Assembly: GCA_025055015.1 (NCBI GenBank)
Contig: JANWYQ010000179.1
Location: 1 to 33,673 of the forward strand
Origin: Caldilineales bacterium
GTDB lineage: Bacteria; Chloroflexota; Anaerolineae; JAAEKA01
Reading direction: 5' to 3'
DNA: 33,673 nucleotides
Shown: piece after piece, positions 1 through 8,191 of the stretch
How positions within the stretch are numbered: the stretch's first letter is position 1
Layout of the letters: each line of letters opens with the position of its first letter
The notes under the pieces: generated by a model
Told to the model about the DNA's origin: nothing
The model's database searches: none
Seen by the model: only the letters and a program-made list of their open reading frames with translations
Position numbers and translations under genes: made by a program

Positions 1-173
1 GCGAGGGCTACCTGGCGGCCATTGAGCTCGGCCTGGAGCTGCGCTTCGGCGCCGAGGGCCTGCGCCTGCTGCCGGAGATCGCCAAGATCGAGGATGTCGC
101 TACCCTGCGGGCCATCGCCGAGGCGATCAAAACCCAGGCCAGCCTGGAGCAGATCCGTTGGATCTACCAGTAG
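1..173 (+). CDS. 3' end of an unidentified protein, possibly C-terminus of an Rpn/DUF4351-type protein (partial)
   Basis: The reading frame starting at base 3 is open to a TAG at 171-173 and gives 56 residues ending in IRWIYQ; the start lies outside the window. The fragment is charged and helical, beginning EGYLAAIELGLELRFG and continuing LLPEIAKIED. From memory, this arrangement (a helix with repeated Leu/Glu, a FG.EG turn, then an LPEI...IED...LE.I..IY ending) resembles the C-terminal tail of PD-(D/E)XK nuclease-like Rpn/DUF4351 proteins common in Chloroflexota and Cyanobacteria. The nuclease domain itself is not visible, so the family is an inference. It stops 9 bases before the next start codon. 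Confidence 0.5.
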   Translation, partial: EGYLAAIELGLELRFGAEGLRLLPEIAKIEDVATLRAIAEAIKTQASLEQIRWIYQ

Positions 174-182
174 TAGGCGCGC

Positions 183-1022
183 ATGACCCTGCTCAATCCA
201 GTCCAGGAGCGCCCCCAACGGCGCCGGGCCGTCGTGGTCACTCCTACCTACGACGAGGTCGAGAACATCGCCGACCTGATTGCGGCGGTGTTGGACGAGC
301 AGCCGCGCGCGCCTAGCTACGAGATCCACGTGCTGGTGGCCGACAGCCACTCCAAGGACGGCACGCTGGAGACGGTGGCGCAGATCGCCCAGCGCAACCC
401 GCGCGTGCACCTGCTGGACGTGCAGCAGCGCGGCATCGGCGTCGGCCTCTTCAAGGGCTTCTGCTACGCCATTGACCACCTGGACGCCGACGTGCTGATC
501 GAGATGGACGCCGACTTTCAGCACAACCCGGCCGACATCCCCCACTTTCTGGCCAAGATTGACGAGGGCTACGACGTCGTGGTGGGCTCCCGCTTCGTGG
601 ACGGCAGCGTCAACCGCATGCCTTTCTATCGCAAGGTGCTCAGCGTAGGCGCCAACCAGTTCGTGCGCGCCATGCTGGGCCTGCAGGGGGTCACCGAAAT
701 CACCACCTCCTACCGAGCCTTCACCAAGGAAACCTTTCTGAAGGTGGACCCGGCCACCGTGCCCTGGCAGGAGAAGTCCTTCATCTTCGTCCCGGTGTTC
801 CTGGTGCGCATGTTGGAGACCGGCGCCCGCGCCACCGAAATCCCCATGACCATGCACCCCCGCATGCTGGGCTACTCCAAGATGATCTACTGGCGCTACA
901 TCCGCGACATCGTGCGCTTCTCGGTGCGGTCGCGACTGCAGGAGATGGTGCACCGACGCAGCCCGTCGGCGGTTTCGATGGGGAGCGGGGCCGGCAACGA
1001 GTACGTTCAGCCCCGGAGCTAA
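183..1022 (+). CDS. Family 2 glycosyltransferase, dolichol/polyprenyl-phosphate mannose synthase-like
   Basis: A 279-residue protein with a GT-A fold that probably moves a sugar from a nucleotide sugar to a polyprenyl phosphate on the cytoplasmic face of the membrane. Visible signs are the N-terminal strand VVVTPTYDEVENI (about 17-29), the metal-binding DAD at 109-111 within DADFQHNP, the GSRFVDG segment (about 138-144) and a basic C-terminal stretch with SKMIYWRYIRDIV. There are no C-terminal membrane helices, so it is the soluble bacterial DPM1 type rather than the GtrB type. The usual DDxSxDGT nucleotide motif is altered to ADSHSKDGT. The start at 183 follows the upstream stop by 9 bases, and no clear ribosome-binding site is seen, so it may be translationally coupled. 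It converges on the GT-C gene cluster, and its product could be the lipid-linked sugar donor those proteins need. Confidence 0.88.
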   Translation: MTLLNPVQERPQRRRAVVVTPTYDEVENIADLIAAVLDEQPRAPSYEIHVLVADSHSKDGTLETVAQIAQRNPRVHLLDVQQRGIGVGLFKGFCYAIDHLDADVLIEMDADFQHNPADIPHFLAKIDEGYDVVVGSRFVDGSVNRMPFYRKVLSVGANQFVRAMLGLQGVTEITTSYRAFTKETFLKVDPATVPWQEKSFIFVPVFLVRMLETGARATEIPMTMHPRMLGYSKMIYWRYIRDIVRFSVRSRLQEMVHRRSPSAVSMGSGAGNEYVQPRS

Positions 1023-1034
1023 CCGCCCTCCGCC

Positions 1035-2852
1035 TCAACGAAGTTCCACCGTTCCCACGACCACGAAGGGGGTTTCCGGCGACGACGGGTCCGCTGACAG
1101 CCTGGGCTGCGCAGTGACCGGCTCGATCCATGCGCCGCCGAAGGGCCGCACGGCCACAGCCACCGCGTAGCGTCCAGGCGCGACCGGCGATGGCATCACC
1201 AGGTAGTCGTCTGCGTAGACCTCGCCGGCGCGCCAGTGGTCGGTGCTGTGCCGGCCGCCCGCCGGGGAGTGGTTCCACTCCGCCGCCAACCAACCGTCCT
1301 GGTGCACCAGGCGCAGGGCTGGCCGCAGGTCGTCGGCCGGCGAGGAGGCCGCACGCCACAGCAGCCGCGCCGGCACCGGCTGACCTACGGCCATCGACTC
1401 GGCCGGCAGCTCCACGGCCAGCAGCTCCAGGTCGCCGAAGCGGGCCAGGGCTGCCTGTGCCGACGCCTGAATAGCTACCGGCTGCGGCGGCGCAAAGCCG
1501 GGCCGCACCACGGCCAGCAACGTCGCCAGGCCGAAGAGCGCCATGCCGGCGATCCATCCGGCTGCCAGCCGTCCGTCGTTGACGTCGGAAAGCCTACTGC
1601 TCCGCCTGCGCCGACGCACCCATTCCGAGGTCCCGACAGCGCCGATGGCGAACCACACCGCCAGGGCCGCGACAGCCGGGAACATCAGCCGCACCTGGTC
1701 GGTGCCCAGGGCGACGGCGCTGTAGCGCACCACCGAAAGGAAGGCCAGCAGCGGCGCTGCGGCCAGCAGGGTGAGCTGCAGATAGAAGGTCGCCCGCCGT
1801 CCGGCCGGCGCAGCGCGGCCGCCGGACACGTACCAGACGCCGCCCGGGATCAGCGCGGCCGTGAAGAGGGCCGCAACCGTGAACAGCCACGGCGGCGACA
1901 CCACCTGGCCGGCGGCGGCGAAGCGGCCCCAGAAGCTGGTGTGGAAGCCCCGCAACAGCCAGCCGACGTCGGCCAGGGTCAACGGCGCTTGGCGCAGGTC
2001 CACGGTGGCCCGCACCAGCGCCCATCCCAGCGGGTCGCCGTACAGCCGCCAGTTGCGCAGCAGCCACGCTGCGGCCACGGCCAGCGCCAGGCCCCAGATC
2101 AGGCCTAGCTGGCCGAGGACCACCAGCGGCGAGCGCCGGGGCTGCTCCTCCAGCCACCACGCCCCGCCCACGGCCAGCGCGGCCAGCGGCCACAGGGCCA
2201 CGACCCCCACCTTGGACAGCAACCCCAGCCCCAGACACAGCCCCAACACCGCCGACCGCCGCCAGGAGAGCCCGCGAGCCAGCGTCGCTGCGCAGAGCAC
2301 CAGGGCCAGCGACCCGAACGCAGCTGCAGCGTTGTCGTTGTTGACCGAGCCGCTGATGAAGAGGAAGCCGGGCAAGCCGGCCAAGAAGCCGGCTGCGATC
2401 AGCCCGATAGCCGGCCGGTGCGGCGCCACCTCGCTGCCCAGCCGCCAGGCGCTCCACACGGTGACCGCGCCCAGCAGGATGGAGAGGAAGCGGGCCAGCC
2501 GCATGGCCAGCGCGCCACCGCGCCACGGGAAATCCTCGAGGGTGGTGTGAACGAAGAAGTTGGGGGGCTTGCCCGGCCCCAAGGGGAGCGCATCGGGGTT
2601 GGAGCGCAGGAAGGAGAAGTCAAGCCCGGTCCAGGCGGTAAGGGCCGCTGCGGCGGCGTGGTACAGGGGCGGATGCTTGCCCTGGGTGACCGTCGGGCCC
2701 TCGGGCAGCCGGCGGTTCTGGCCCAGGTAGACGATGTACGCGTAGTGGTCGGCCTCGTCGGGCGCCTCGCCCAGCGGGATGGAAAGGGAGTAGCCGACGG
2801 CCAGCAGCAGGTAGATCAGCAGGATGGCTAGGAAAGGCGTGCGGGTGGTCAC
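1035..2852 (-). CDS. Polytopic membrane glycosyltransferase, GT39-like (GT-C fold) with C-terminal beta domain
   Basis: A 605-residue membrane protein with an N-terminal helix (about 6-25) followed by an extracytoplasmic loop carrying APDEADHYAY (D32, E33, D35, H36). This is the acidic catalytic loop typical of GT-C enzymes that use polyprenyl-phosphate sugars. Roughly ten more hydrophobic segments follow up to about residue 455. The last 140 residues are soluble and beta-rich, with WNHSPAGG, a DHWRAGEVYADDYLV segment and a GRYAVAVAVRPF strand that match the motif pattern shared with the three upstream membrane proteins. The start is GTG at 2850-2852, preceded by GAGG at five bases. It is the last gene of the minus-strand run, 25 bases after its neighbour, and ends 12 bases from the convergent glycosyltransferase. 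Acceptor and sugar are unknown. Confidence 0.8.
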   Translation of the reverse strand: MTTRTPFLAILLIYLLLAVGYSLSIPLGEAPDEADHYAYIVYLGQNRRLPEGPTVTQGKHPPLYHAAAAALTAWTGLDFSFLRSNPDALPLGPGKPPNFFVHTTLEDFPWRGGALAMRLARFLSILLGAVTVWSAWRLGSEVAPHRPAIGLIAAGFLAGLPGFLFISGSVNNDNAAAAFGSLALVLCAATLARGLSWRRSAVLGLCLGLGLLSKVGVVALWPLAALAVGGAWWLEEQPRRSPLVVLGQLGLIWGLALAVAAAWLLRNWRLYGDPLGWALVRATVDLRQAPLTLADVGWLLRGFHTSFWGRFAAAGQVVSPPWLFTVAALFTAALIPGGVWYVSGGRAAPAGRRATFYLQLTLLAAAPLLAFLSVVRYSAVALGTDQVRLMFPAVAALAVWFAIGAVGTSEWVRRRRRSSRLSDVNDGRLAAGWIAGMALFGLATLLAVVRPGFAPPQPVAIQASAQAALARFGDLELLAVELPAESMAVGQPVPARLLWRAASSPADDLRPALRLVHQDGWLAAEWNHSPAGGRHSTDHWRAGEVYADDYLVMPSPVAPGRYAVAVAVRPFGGAWIEPVTAQPRLSADPSSPETPFVVVGTVELR

Positions 2853-2877
2853 GGTTGCCTCGGAGCCAGGGAGCGGG

Positions 2878-5220
2878 CTACGGCGCGGCGCGGCGTAGCT
2901 GCAGCACGCCGATGTCTACCCGTTGGTCGGAGGTGGGTGGGTCGGTGGTCAGGTTGCGCAGCGGCTCGAACTGATAGAGGCCGGCCCGCAGGCCGTAGTC
3001 GCCGGGCGGCAGGCTGGCGGGCAGGGGCACGTAGTGCCGGTCCACTACGATCTCGCCCGGCCGCCAGCGGGTGGTGGGCGTGAAGCCGCCCACCGGGTCG
3101 CCGTCGTGTTGGGCGATGACCGCGCCGTCGGGCCCCAGGAGGTGGACGAAGGCTTTGTAGTTCTGGGAGGTCTCGCGCAACGCCAGCCAGTAGAGGGTCA
3201 CCTCTGCCAGCCCCAGGTCCGCACGCGGGTGCGCATCGGCAGCCACCAACACCGCCACGTCCTCCAGCGCCGCCTGCACCGGCCTTGGGGTCCAGGACCG
3301 TTGCCCCACGCCCAGGCTGTTGAGGGCCAGCGCCAGCGCCAGCCCGCCCAGGACGACGCCGGTCGCCCGCAGGCCGCGATGGCGAGGCGCAACGAAGGCC
3401 AACGCCATCCACACCGCCGCGCTGGCCAAGGAGATCAACAGGCCGGCGGCGCGGGCCGGCGTAGCGCCGAACCAGAGCCTGACCTCGCGTGCTTCGGCCG
3501 GTACGTCCACCGTCACCAGCCCCAGCTCGCCGGTGGGGTAGGTGGCCGCGCGATGGCCGTCCACCGTGGCGTTCCAGCCGGGCAGGTGGAACTGGTGCAG
3601 GCGCAGCGGCAGAGGTGCGGCCGTCTCCACCTGGGCCGCCAGCGCGGCGTAGCCCACCTCGGTCAACGTCACCGTCGGCCGGGGGTCGAGGGGAGGCCCG
3701 TCCACTGCGCCCTCCCGCGGGCGCCCCAAGGCCCAGCGCTGCTCGGACACGCTGCGCGGCAGGAACTCCCCCGTCCAGGTGGCCCCCACCTGGCCGGCGG
3801 CGGCGTCCTCAGTCCACATGCGCAGCGGCAGCACTGCGTCGGCGCGGGACATGGGCAGCGGCTCCACCGCCAGGCCGGGCAAGGCGCTCAGCGCAGCCAG
3901 CAGCGCCGTCAGCCCAATGAGCAGCGCCGGCCGCACCTGAGGCAACAGCGCCGGCAGCGCCGCGGCCAGCCCCATCAACCCCACCGCCTCCAGCAGCAGG
4001 AAGCGCCACGGGTACTGCAGATGTCCCAGGACCGGCGTCAAGGGGCGCCAGATGGGCAGGCTGGCAGCGGTGGTCATGAACATCGCTCCGCCGGCCAGGG
4101 CCAGGTGGAAGAGGAGGATGGGAGTGGGAAAGACCGCAGAGTTGCCATCTTTTGCAAAAGCCGGCAGCTCTCCACCCCGGCGCGCGGCCCTCGCCGCCAG
4201 CAATATCGCCGTCAGGCCCACCAGCGCCACGGCCAGCCAGCTCAGGGGATACACTCGCCCCAGATCGTCGGGCGGGTTGACGAAATAGAAGGGCGAGCGG
4301 CGCAGCCAGTCGTCGGCCGTCAGCAGGTGGTTGGCGTATCCCTCCGACGGCCCTAGGCTGAGGCCTACGCTGCCGCTCTCGACCAGGGCCGGCAGCCAGA
4401 ACACGGCGCTGAGGCCCGCCGCCAGTGCGATGGCGCCCAGGGTGGCCGGCAAGCGACGCCAGTGGCCGGTCCAGCCGGCCAGCGCCAGCAGGTGTAGGAC
4501 GCCCACCGGCGCGAAGAGCAGCGCGGTCAGGTTGTGGGTCAGGGCCAGGCCGGCCCAGGCGAGGCTGCTCCAGAGGAGAGGGGCGAGCGGGACACGGTCA
4601 ACGGCGACCGATGGCCGGTTACCGGTAGCTGATAACCGGTCACCGATCACTGATGACTGGGCACCCGCAGGCGGCGAGCGCAAGGCTGCGGTCTGCGCCC
4701 AGAGGATAAGCGGAGGAAAGACGAAGGCAGCGTGTTCGGGCAGGGCCCCGCGCAGGTAGGCGTCGGCCAGGTGGTAGGGCGCGTAGGTGTAGACCACGGC
4801 CGCCAGCACCCCACCCACTGCGCCGAACAGGGAGCGGCCGTAGGCGTAGGCGGCGGCCGCAGCCAGCAGGGTGCTCAGCGCGATGACCACTTGGACCGCC
4901 GTGGCCGGGTGCACGGCGAGCACGGCCAACAAGGCGCCGGGAACGTAGGTCAGCGGCGCGTAGAAGTTCAGCACCGCCTGGCCATAGCCGAAGCCGAATT
5001 CGGGGAAGAGCCGTGGCCACAACACGCCGTGGCGCCACGCGTCCGCCAACGCGGCCGTGCGGTAGACGTGGAACAGGCCGTCGTCGGAGCTGAAGAAACC
5101 CGGCCGGAGCAGGGGCCACAGCGCCGGCGCGGCCAGCAGCAACGCCAGGAGGAGGCCGCTGCGGCCGGTCAAAGGCCCACGAGCGCTGTAGGACGGGCGG
5201 TCAAAGGCGGGATCGCTCAC
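2878..5220 (-). CDS. Large membrane protein of the 6-pyruvoyl-tetrahydropterin-synthase-related (PTPS_related) / YfhO-like type, putative GT-C
   Basis: A 780-residue polytopic protein. After the first helix (about 21-38) comes SSDDGLFHVYR (D46, D47, H51), then PRLFPEFGFGYGQAVLNFY and an APLTYVPGALL helix. This combination marks the bacterial membrane family named PTPS_related; the name is historical and I infer a GT-C glycosyltransferase, not a pterin enzyme. About a dozen helices precede a long C-terminal extracytoplasmic part. That part ends in YKAFVHLLGPDGAVIAQHDG and a GDYGLRAGLYQF strand, the module shared with neighbouring genes. The start is GTG at 5218-5220 with GAGGA six bases upstream. 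Two short repeat elements lie in frame inside the gene (4139-4170 and 4594-4662), adding the segments GELPAFAKDGNSAVF and SVIGDRLSATGNRPSVAV. Confidence 0.78.
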   Translation of the reverse strand: MSDPAFDRPSYSARGPLTGRSGLLLALLLAAPALWPLLRPGFFSSDDGLFHVYRTAALADAWRHGVLWPRLFPEFGFGYGQAVLNFYAPLTYVPGALLAVLAVHPATAVQVVIALSTLLAAAAAYAYGRSLFGAVGGVLAAVVYTYAPYHLADAYLRGALPEHAAFVFPPLILWAQTAALRSPPAGAQSSVIGDRLSATGNRPSVAVDRVPLAPLLWSSLAWAGLALTHNLTALLFAPVGVLHLLALAGWTGHWRRLPATLGAIALAAGLSAVFWLPALVESGSVGLSLGPSEGYANHLLTADDWLRRSPFYFVNPPDDLGRVYPLSWLAVALVGLTAILLAARAARRGGELPAFAKDGNSAVFPTPILLFHLALAGGAMFMTTAASLPIWRPLTPVLGHLQYPWRFLLLEAVGLMGLAAALPALLPQVRPALLIGLTALLAALSALPGLAVEPLPMSRADAVLPLRMWTEDAAAGQVGATWTGEFLPRSVSEQRWALGRPREGAVDGPPLDPRPTVTLTEVGYAALAAQVETAAPLPLRLHQFHLPGWNATVDGHRAATYPTGELGLVTVDVPAEAREVRLWFGATPARAAGLLISLASAAVWMALAFVAPRHRGLRATGVVLGGLALALALNSLGVGQRSWTPRPVQAALEDVAVLVAADAHPRADLGLAEVTLYWLALRETSQNYKAFVHLLGPDGAVIAQHDGDPVGGFTPTTRWRPGEIVVDRHYVPLPASLPPGDYGLRAGLYQFEPLRNLTTDPPTSDQRVDIGVLQLRRAAP
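4139..4170. repeat. 32-bp imperfect palindrome inserted in frame
   Basis: The two 15-base arms, GAGTTGCCATCTTTT and AAAAGCCGGCAGCTC, are complementary at 12 of 15 positions around a GC centre. The element lies inside the minus-strand PTPS-related gene, in a cytoplasmic or external loop just after an Ala/Arg-rich helix end, and encodes roughly ELPAFAKDGNS. Its AT-richer centre contrasts with the flanking coding sequence, which suggests a small mobile palindrome tolerated in frame. Confidence 0.55.
4594..4662. repeat. Degenerate GGTnACCGGTTATCnG-type short repeat array inserted in frame
   Basis: This stretch consists of overlapping units such as GACCGATGGCCGGTTACCGG, GATAACCGGTCACCGATCA and CTGATGACTGG. 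On the coding strand it gives SVIGDRLSATGNRPSVAVDR. I know this low-complexity SVIGDRLS-like pattern as an in-frame product of dispersed repeats in other bacterial genomes. It sits in a predicted loop of the membrane protein between hydrophobic segments, where an insertion could be tolerated. Confidence 0.55.
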
Positions 5221-5309
5221 GGAGGATCCTCACGACGCAACAAATTCACATCTCGGCAGCCGAACGATGAACGGCCGAGCGCGGACACAAGGGCGCCCAT
5301 GGAAGGTCC

Positions 5310-8144
5310 TCAAGGGACCGGCCCATCAACGGTCCACTCCGCAAAGTCGCCGCCGGCGGCCAGGGGCAGGCGGGCGCCGCTGCTCGGCAGGTAGAGGCCG
5401 ACCCGCAGCCGAGCGCCGGCCGGCAGCTCGGCCACGGCCAGGGGATGGCGGTCCGGGATCGGCGTGTTCACAGGCCAGAGCGAGGTTGGAAAGCGCCCCC
5501 CGTCCGGCGGCGAGTCGTGCTGGGCTACCATAGCGCCGGCAGCGTCCAGCAGATGCACGAAGACGGTCCACTCCTGGGCCACGGGGCGATCGGCAGTCCA
5601 GAAGAGGGTTACCACGACGCCTGGGCCGGCCCGGTCCATCCGCCAGCCGGCCAGGACGACGCCGTTCGCAAAGGTGAAGTCGAGCGGCCGGTCGGGCCGG
5701 GACATAGGCTCGACGACCAGCGCGCCGAGAGGAACGACAACCTGGCCGACCTCGCCGCCGCGCAGGGCCAGCCGCTGAGTGCCGACAGGGACATCCGCGG
5801 GCAGGAGAAGGCGATGGGTGGTGCGCCAGCGGCCGCGGGGCAGCGTCGGCAGCGCCAGGGGGCCCAGGTCGCGATCGCCCACCCACAGGGACACAGGCCC
5901 GACCGCGTCCGGGTCGGTCACCTCCCACGCCAGCGCCAGTGCAAGGGGCAGGCCGGCCACGGCGGAGGCGGGCAGGGGATCGCTGCCCAGCGCAGTGAGC
6001 CCCGGCGTCAACGCAACGGGCTCCGGCAGGGGCGCGGGCGGCGCATAGGCGGCCGCCAGGGGCAGGGGCTCGCCCACCGCTACCGGCCCCAGCTCGATCC
6101 ACTCCGCCGGGAGCCCCGCCTCGTCGGCTGCGGACAGCCGCTGCAGGGTGTCGGCGGCGTAGACGGACGCCTGGAGGCGGTAGATGCCCGGCGGCGTGCC
6201 CGGCGCAGCTTGCACGGGGTGGAGGGTGGTGGCCACGTCGCCCGCCTGCCAGTCGGCGCTGTAGGCCGGCCGGGTGTCCACCAGGTCGCTGTCGGCCTGG
6301 CCCACCGGGCGACCGGTGGAGTCCAGCAGGCGCAGGGACGCGCGCAGGAGCCGACCGGGCGGCTGCTCCACCTGCCAGCGCAGCGCCGCCGCGCCCAGCC
6401 CACCGGAGGTCACGTGTGCGCCGGTCCGAGCGGCGCTGGACGCTAAGCCCCACCCGACCAGCGCCAGGCTGCGGCCCTCTCGGTCGCGGAAGCGCGCCTG
6501 CACAGGCTGGTCGGCCTGTGGCAGGTGCAGGCTTGCGCCCGGCGCTGCGGCTAGGTGAAAGACTTCGACGAGGAAACCCTGTCCGGGCTCTACGGCGGTG
6601 GGCTGGGCCGCCTGAGCCAACAACAGCGTGGCCGTCCCCTGCGGGTCGGCCGACACGTCGTCGCCGACGGTAAAGCGCGCCACGCGCGCCCCCCGCGCGC
6701 CGGGGCGGAGCGCCACGGCGCCGAGCTGCTCGGCAGCGTCGCTGCGCTGCGGGAAGTAGTAGAGCACATCCGGCCGGCGCCCCACCAGGAAGTCCAGTGT
6801 GTACTTGCCGCCCAGCTCCCGCCAACGGTCGTTGAGAGGCACCACGTAGGTGACGTCCGACGGCGCAGCCTTGATCAGCTCGGCCACGGCCCGGTCCTGG
6901 CCCAGAAAGGCAAAGTAAACGGCTGGATCGGGCGCCCAGCGGCGGAAGTAGGCGTGCGCGGTCAAGGCCGCCTCGACGGCTACCAGGGCCACCAGGCCCA
7001 GAACAGCCAAGGGATAGACGGCCGGCCGCTGCTGAAGACGACGGCCCAGCCAGGCCGCCAGCTCCACCAGGGCCAGGGCGATCAGGGCGTAGACGATGGG
7101 CAACGCGCCGATGGAGCGCAAGGCGTGCCGCGGCGGGTCCGCCGCCAAGATCGCCGGCAGCAGCAGGAGGCTAAACCAGGCCGCCATGAACAGCCGCTGC
7201 GGTCGTCGCCAGCCGGTCGCCAACGCCAAGGCCATGCCCAGCCAGAACAGCGCCGCCAGCCCTGGGGTCAGCAACGACCGACCGGACAGGTTATGCCGCG
7301 GCTCTTGGTCGCCGACGAAGCCGAACATGCCCAAGTTGCCCAGCAGGCTCTCCACCAGCCGAGCCGTCGCTGATAGCCCGCCGTCGCCGGCCGCAGTGAA
7401 CGCCACCATGCCGGCCCGGCGGGTGAAGTCCTCCGGGTGCAGCGCAAAGTAGGCCAGCAGCGGCAACATCACGGTCGCTGCGGCCCCGGCCATGATCGCC
7501 AGCTCTCGACGCCGCCGGCGCAGCACGCTCCGGCCCTCGGCCGACGCCGCCAGGAGGGCCAGCCCCGCCAAGGCTAGCGGATAGACGAAGCGGCCGGCGA
7601 TGTAGGTGTAGAAGCAGAGGCCCAGCACGACGCCTGCGGCCAGGGCTCGTTCCCGACCCCCGCGGCGCAGGCTGCGCCAGGCCAGGGTGAAGGCCAGAGC
7701 AGCCATCAGCGGGAGGGTGTTGGCGCGGAAGCTGATGCGGTTCAAGGTCGTCGCCCAGAAGCTGGCCGCCACCAGGCCGGCCGCGACCAGGCCCACCCAC
7801 GTTGCCTTGGCCCGGCCCTCCTCCCAAATCAGCTCGCGCGCCAGAAGGAAAGTGGCCGGCACCGTCAACACGCCGACCAGGGCCGCCGGCAGCCGCACCG
7901 CCAGCGGCTCCCGCCCTACCGCCGCCACCAGGGGCACGATCAGGTAGTTGAGCAGCGGCTCCTTGCCCAGCGACCGCTCGAAGAAGATGGAGACCTGCCC
8001 GGCCCACACGTCCAGCGCGTCCAAGCCATTGCCCGCCTCGTCCAGGAAGAGGCCGGGCGGGACGTCGCCCAGCCGAACCAGGCGCAGCGCGGCCGCCAGC
8101 AGCGTGAAGGCGATGAGCAGGGCGTGGGTCAAGCGCTGGGGCAT
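5310..8144 (-). CDS. GT39/ArnT-like membrane glycosyltransferase with three or so C-terminal beta-sandwich modules
   Basis: A 944-residue protein from the ATG at 8142-8144 (MPQRLTHALLIAF). The N-terminal helix runs from about 7 to 22. The catalytic loop GLFLDEAGNG has D35 and E36, followed by the family's LGKEPLLNYL segment, and about eleven more helices extend to residue 440. This is the PMT_2/GT39 pattern of enzymes that transfer sugars from polyprenyl phosphate outside the cytoplasm. The remaining 450 residues are extracytoplasmic and repetitive. The last module has EWTVFVHLLDAAGAMVAQHD, PTSLWP, DRHPLAV and RVGLYLPSSGARL. The frame stays open upstream into the preceding gene. An alternative GTG start at 8193-8195 overlaps the upstream stop as GTGA and would add 17 residues. 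The gap to the downstream gene is 89 bases. Confidence 0.82.
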   Translation of the reverse strand: MPQRLTHALLIAFTLLAAALRLVRLGDVPPGLFLDEAGNGLDALDVWAGQVSIFFERSLGKEPLLNYLIVPLVAAVGREPLAVRLPAALVGVLTVPATFLLARELIWEEGRAKATWVGLVAAGLVAASFWATTLNRISFRANTLPLMAALAFTLAWRSLRRGGRERALAAGVVLGLCFYTYIAGRFVYPLALAGLALLAASAEGRSVLRRRRRELAIMAGAAATVMLPLLAYFALHPEDFTRRAGMVAFTAAGDGGLSATARLVESLLGNLGMFGFVGDQEPRHNLSGRSLLTPGLAALFWLGMALALATGWRRPQRLFMAAWFSLLLLPAILAADPPRHALRSIGALPIVYALIALALVELAAWLGRRLQQRPAVYPLAVLGLVALVAVEAALTAHAYFRRWAPDPAVYFAFLGQDRAVAELIKAAPSDVTYVVPLNDRWRELGGKYTLDFLVGRRPDVLYYFPQRSDAAEQLGAVALRPGARGARVARFTVGDDVSADPQGTATLLLAQAAQPTAVEPGQGFLVEVFHLAAAPGASLHLPQADQPVQARFRDREGRSLALVGWGLASSAARTGAHVTSGGLGAAALRWQVEQPPGRLLRASLRLLDSTGRPVGQADSDLVDTRPAYSADWQAGDVATTLHPVQAAPGTPPGIYRLQASVYAADTLQRLSAADEAGLPAEWIELGPVAVGEPLPLAAAYAPPAPLPEPVALTPGLTALGSDPLPASAVAGLPLALALAWEVTDPDAVGPVSLWVGDRDLGPLALPTLPRGRWRTTHRLLLPADVPVGTQRLALRGGEVGQVVVPLGALVVEPMSRPDRPLDFTFANGVVLAGWRMDRAGPGVVVTLFWTADRPVAQEWTVFVHLLDAAGAMVAQHDSPPDGGRFPTSLWPVNTPIPDRHPLAVAELPAGARLRVGLYLPSSGARLPLAAGGDFAEWTVDGPVP

Positions 8145-8191
8145 GGCGGGGTTTCGCGTCGGCGCGGGGGAGGGCTGGCTAGGCGGCGCGG

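Noticed and set aside
781-3412. Long open frames opposite or overlapping the membrane-protein genes (for example 781-1557 minus, 1594-2526 minus, 2923-4356 plus)
   Set aside because: They are Arg/Gly/Pro-rich translations without domains, as expected for shadows of high-GC coding sequence, and they overlap genes with clear membrane helices and motifs.
5221-5309. Possible small gene or promoter between the PTPS-related and GT39-like genes
   Set aside because: The 89-base gap shows only a ribosome-binding site for the downstream gene. No convincing -10/-35 pair or hairpin was found.
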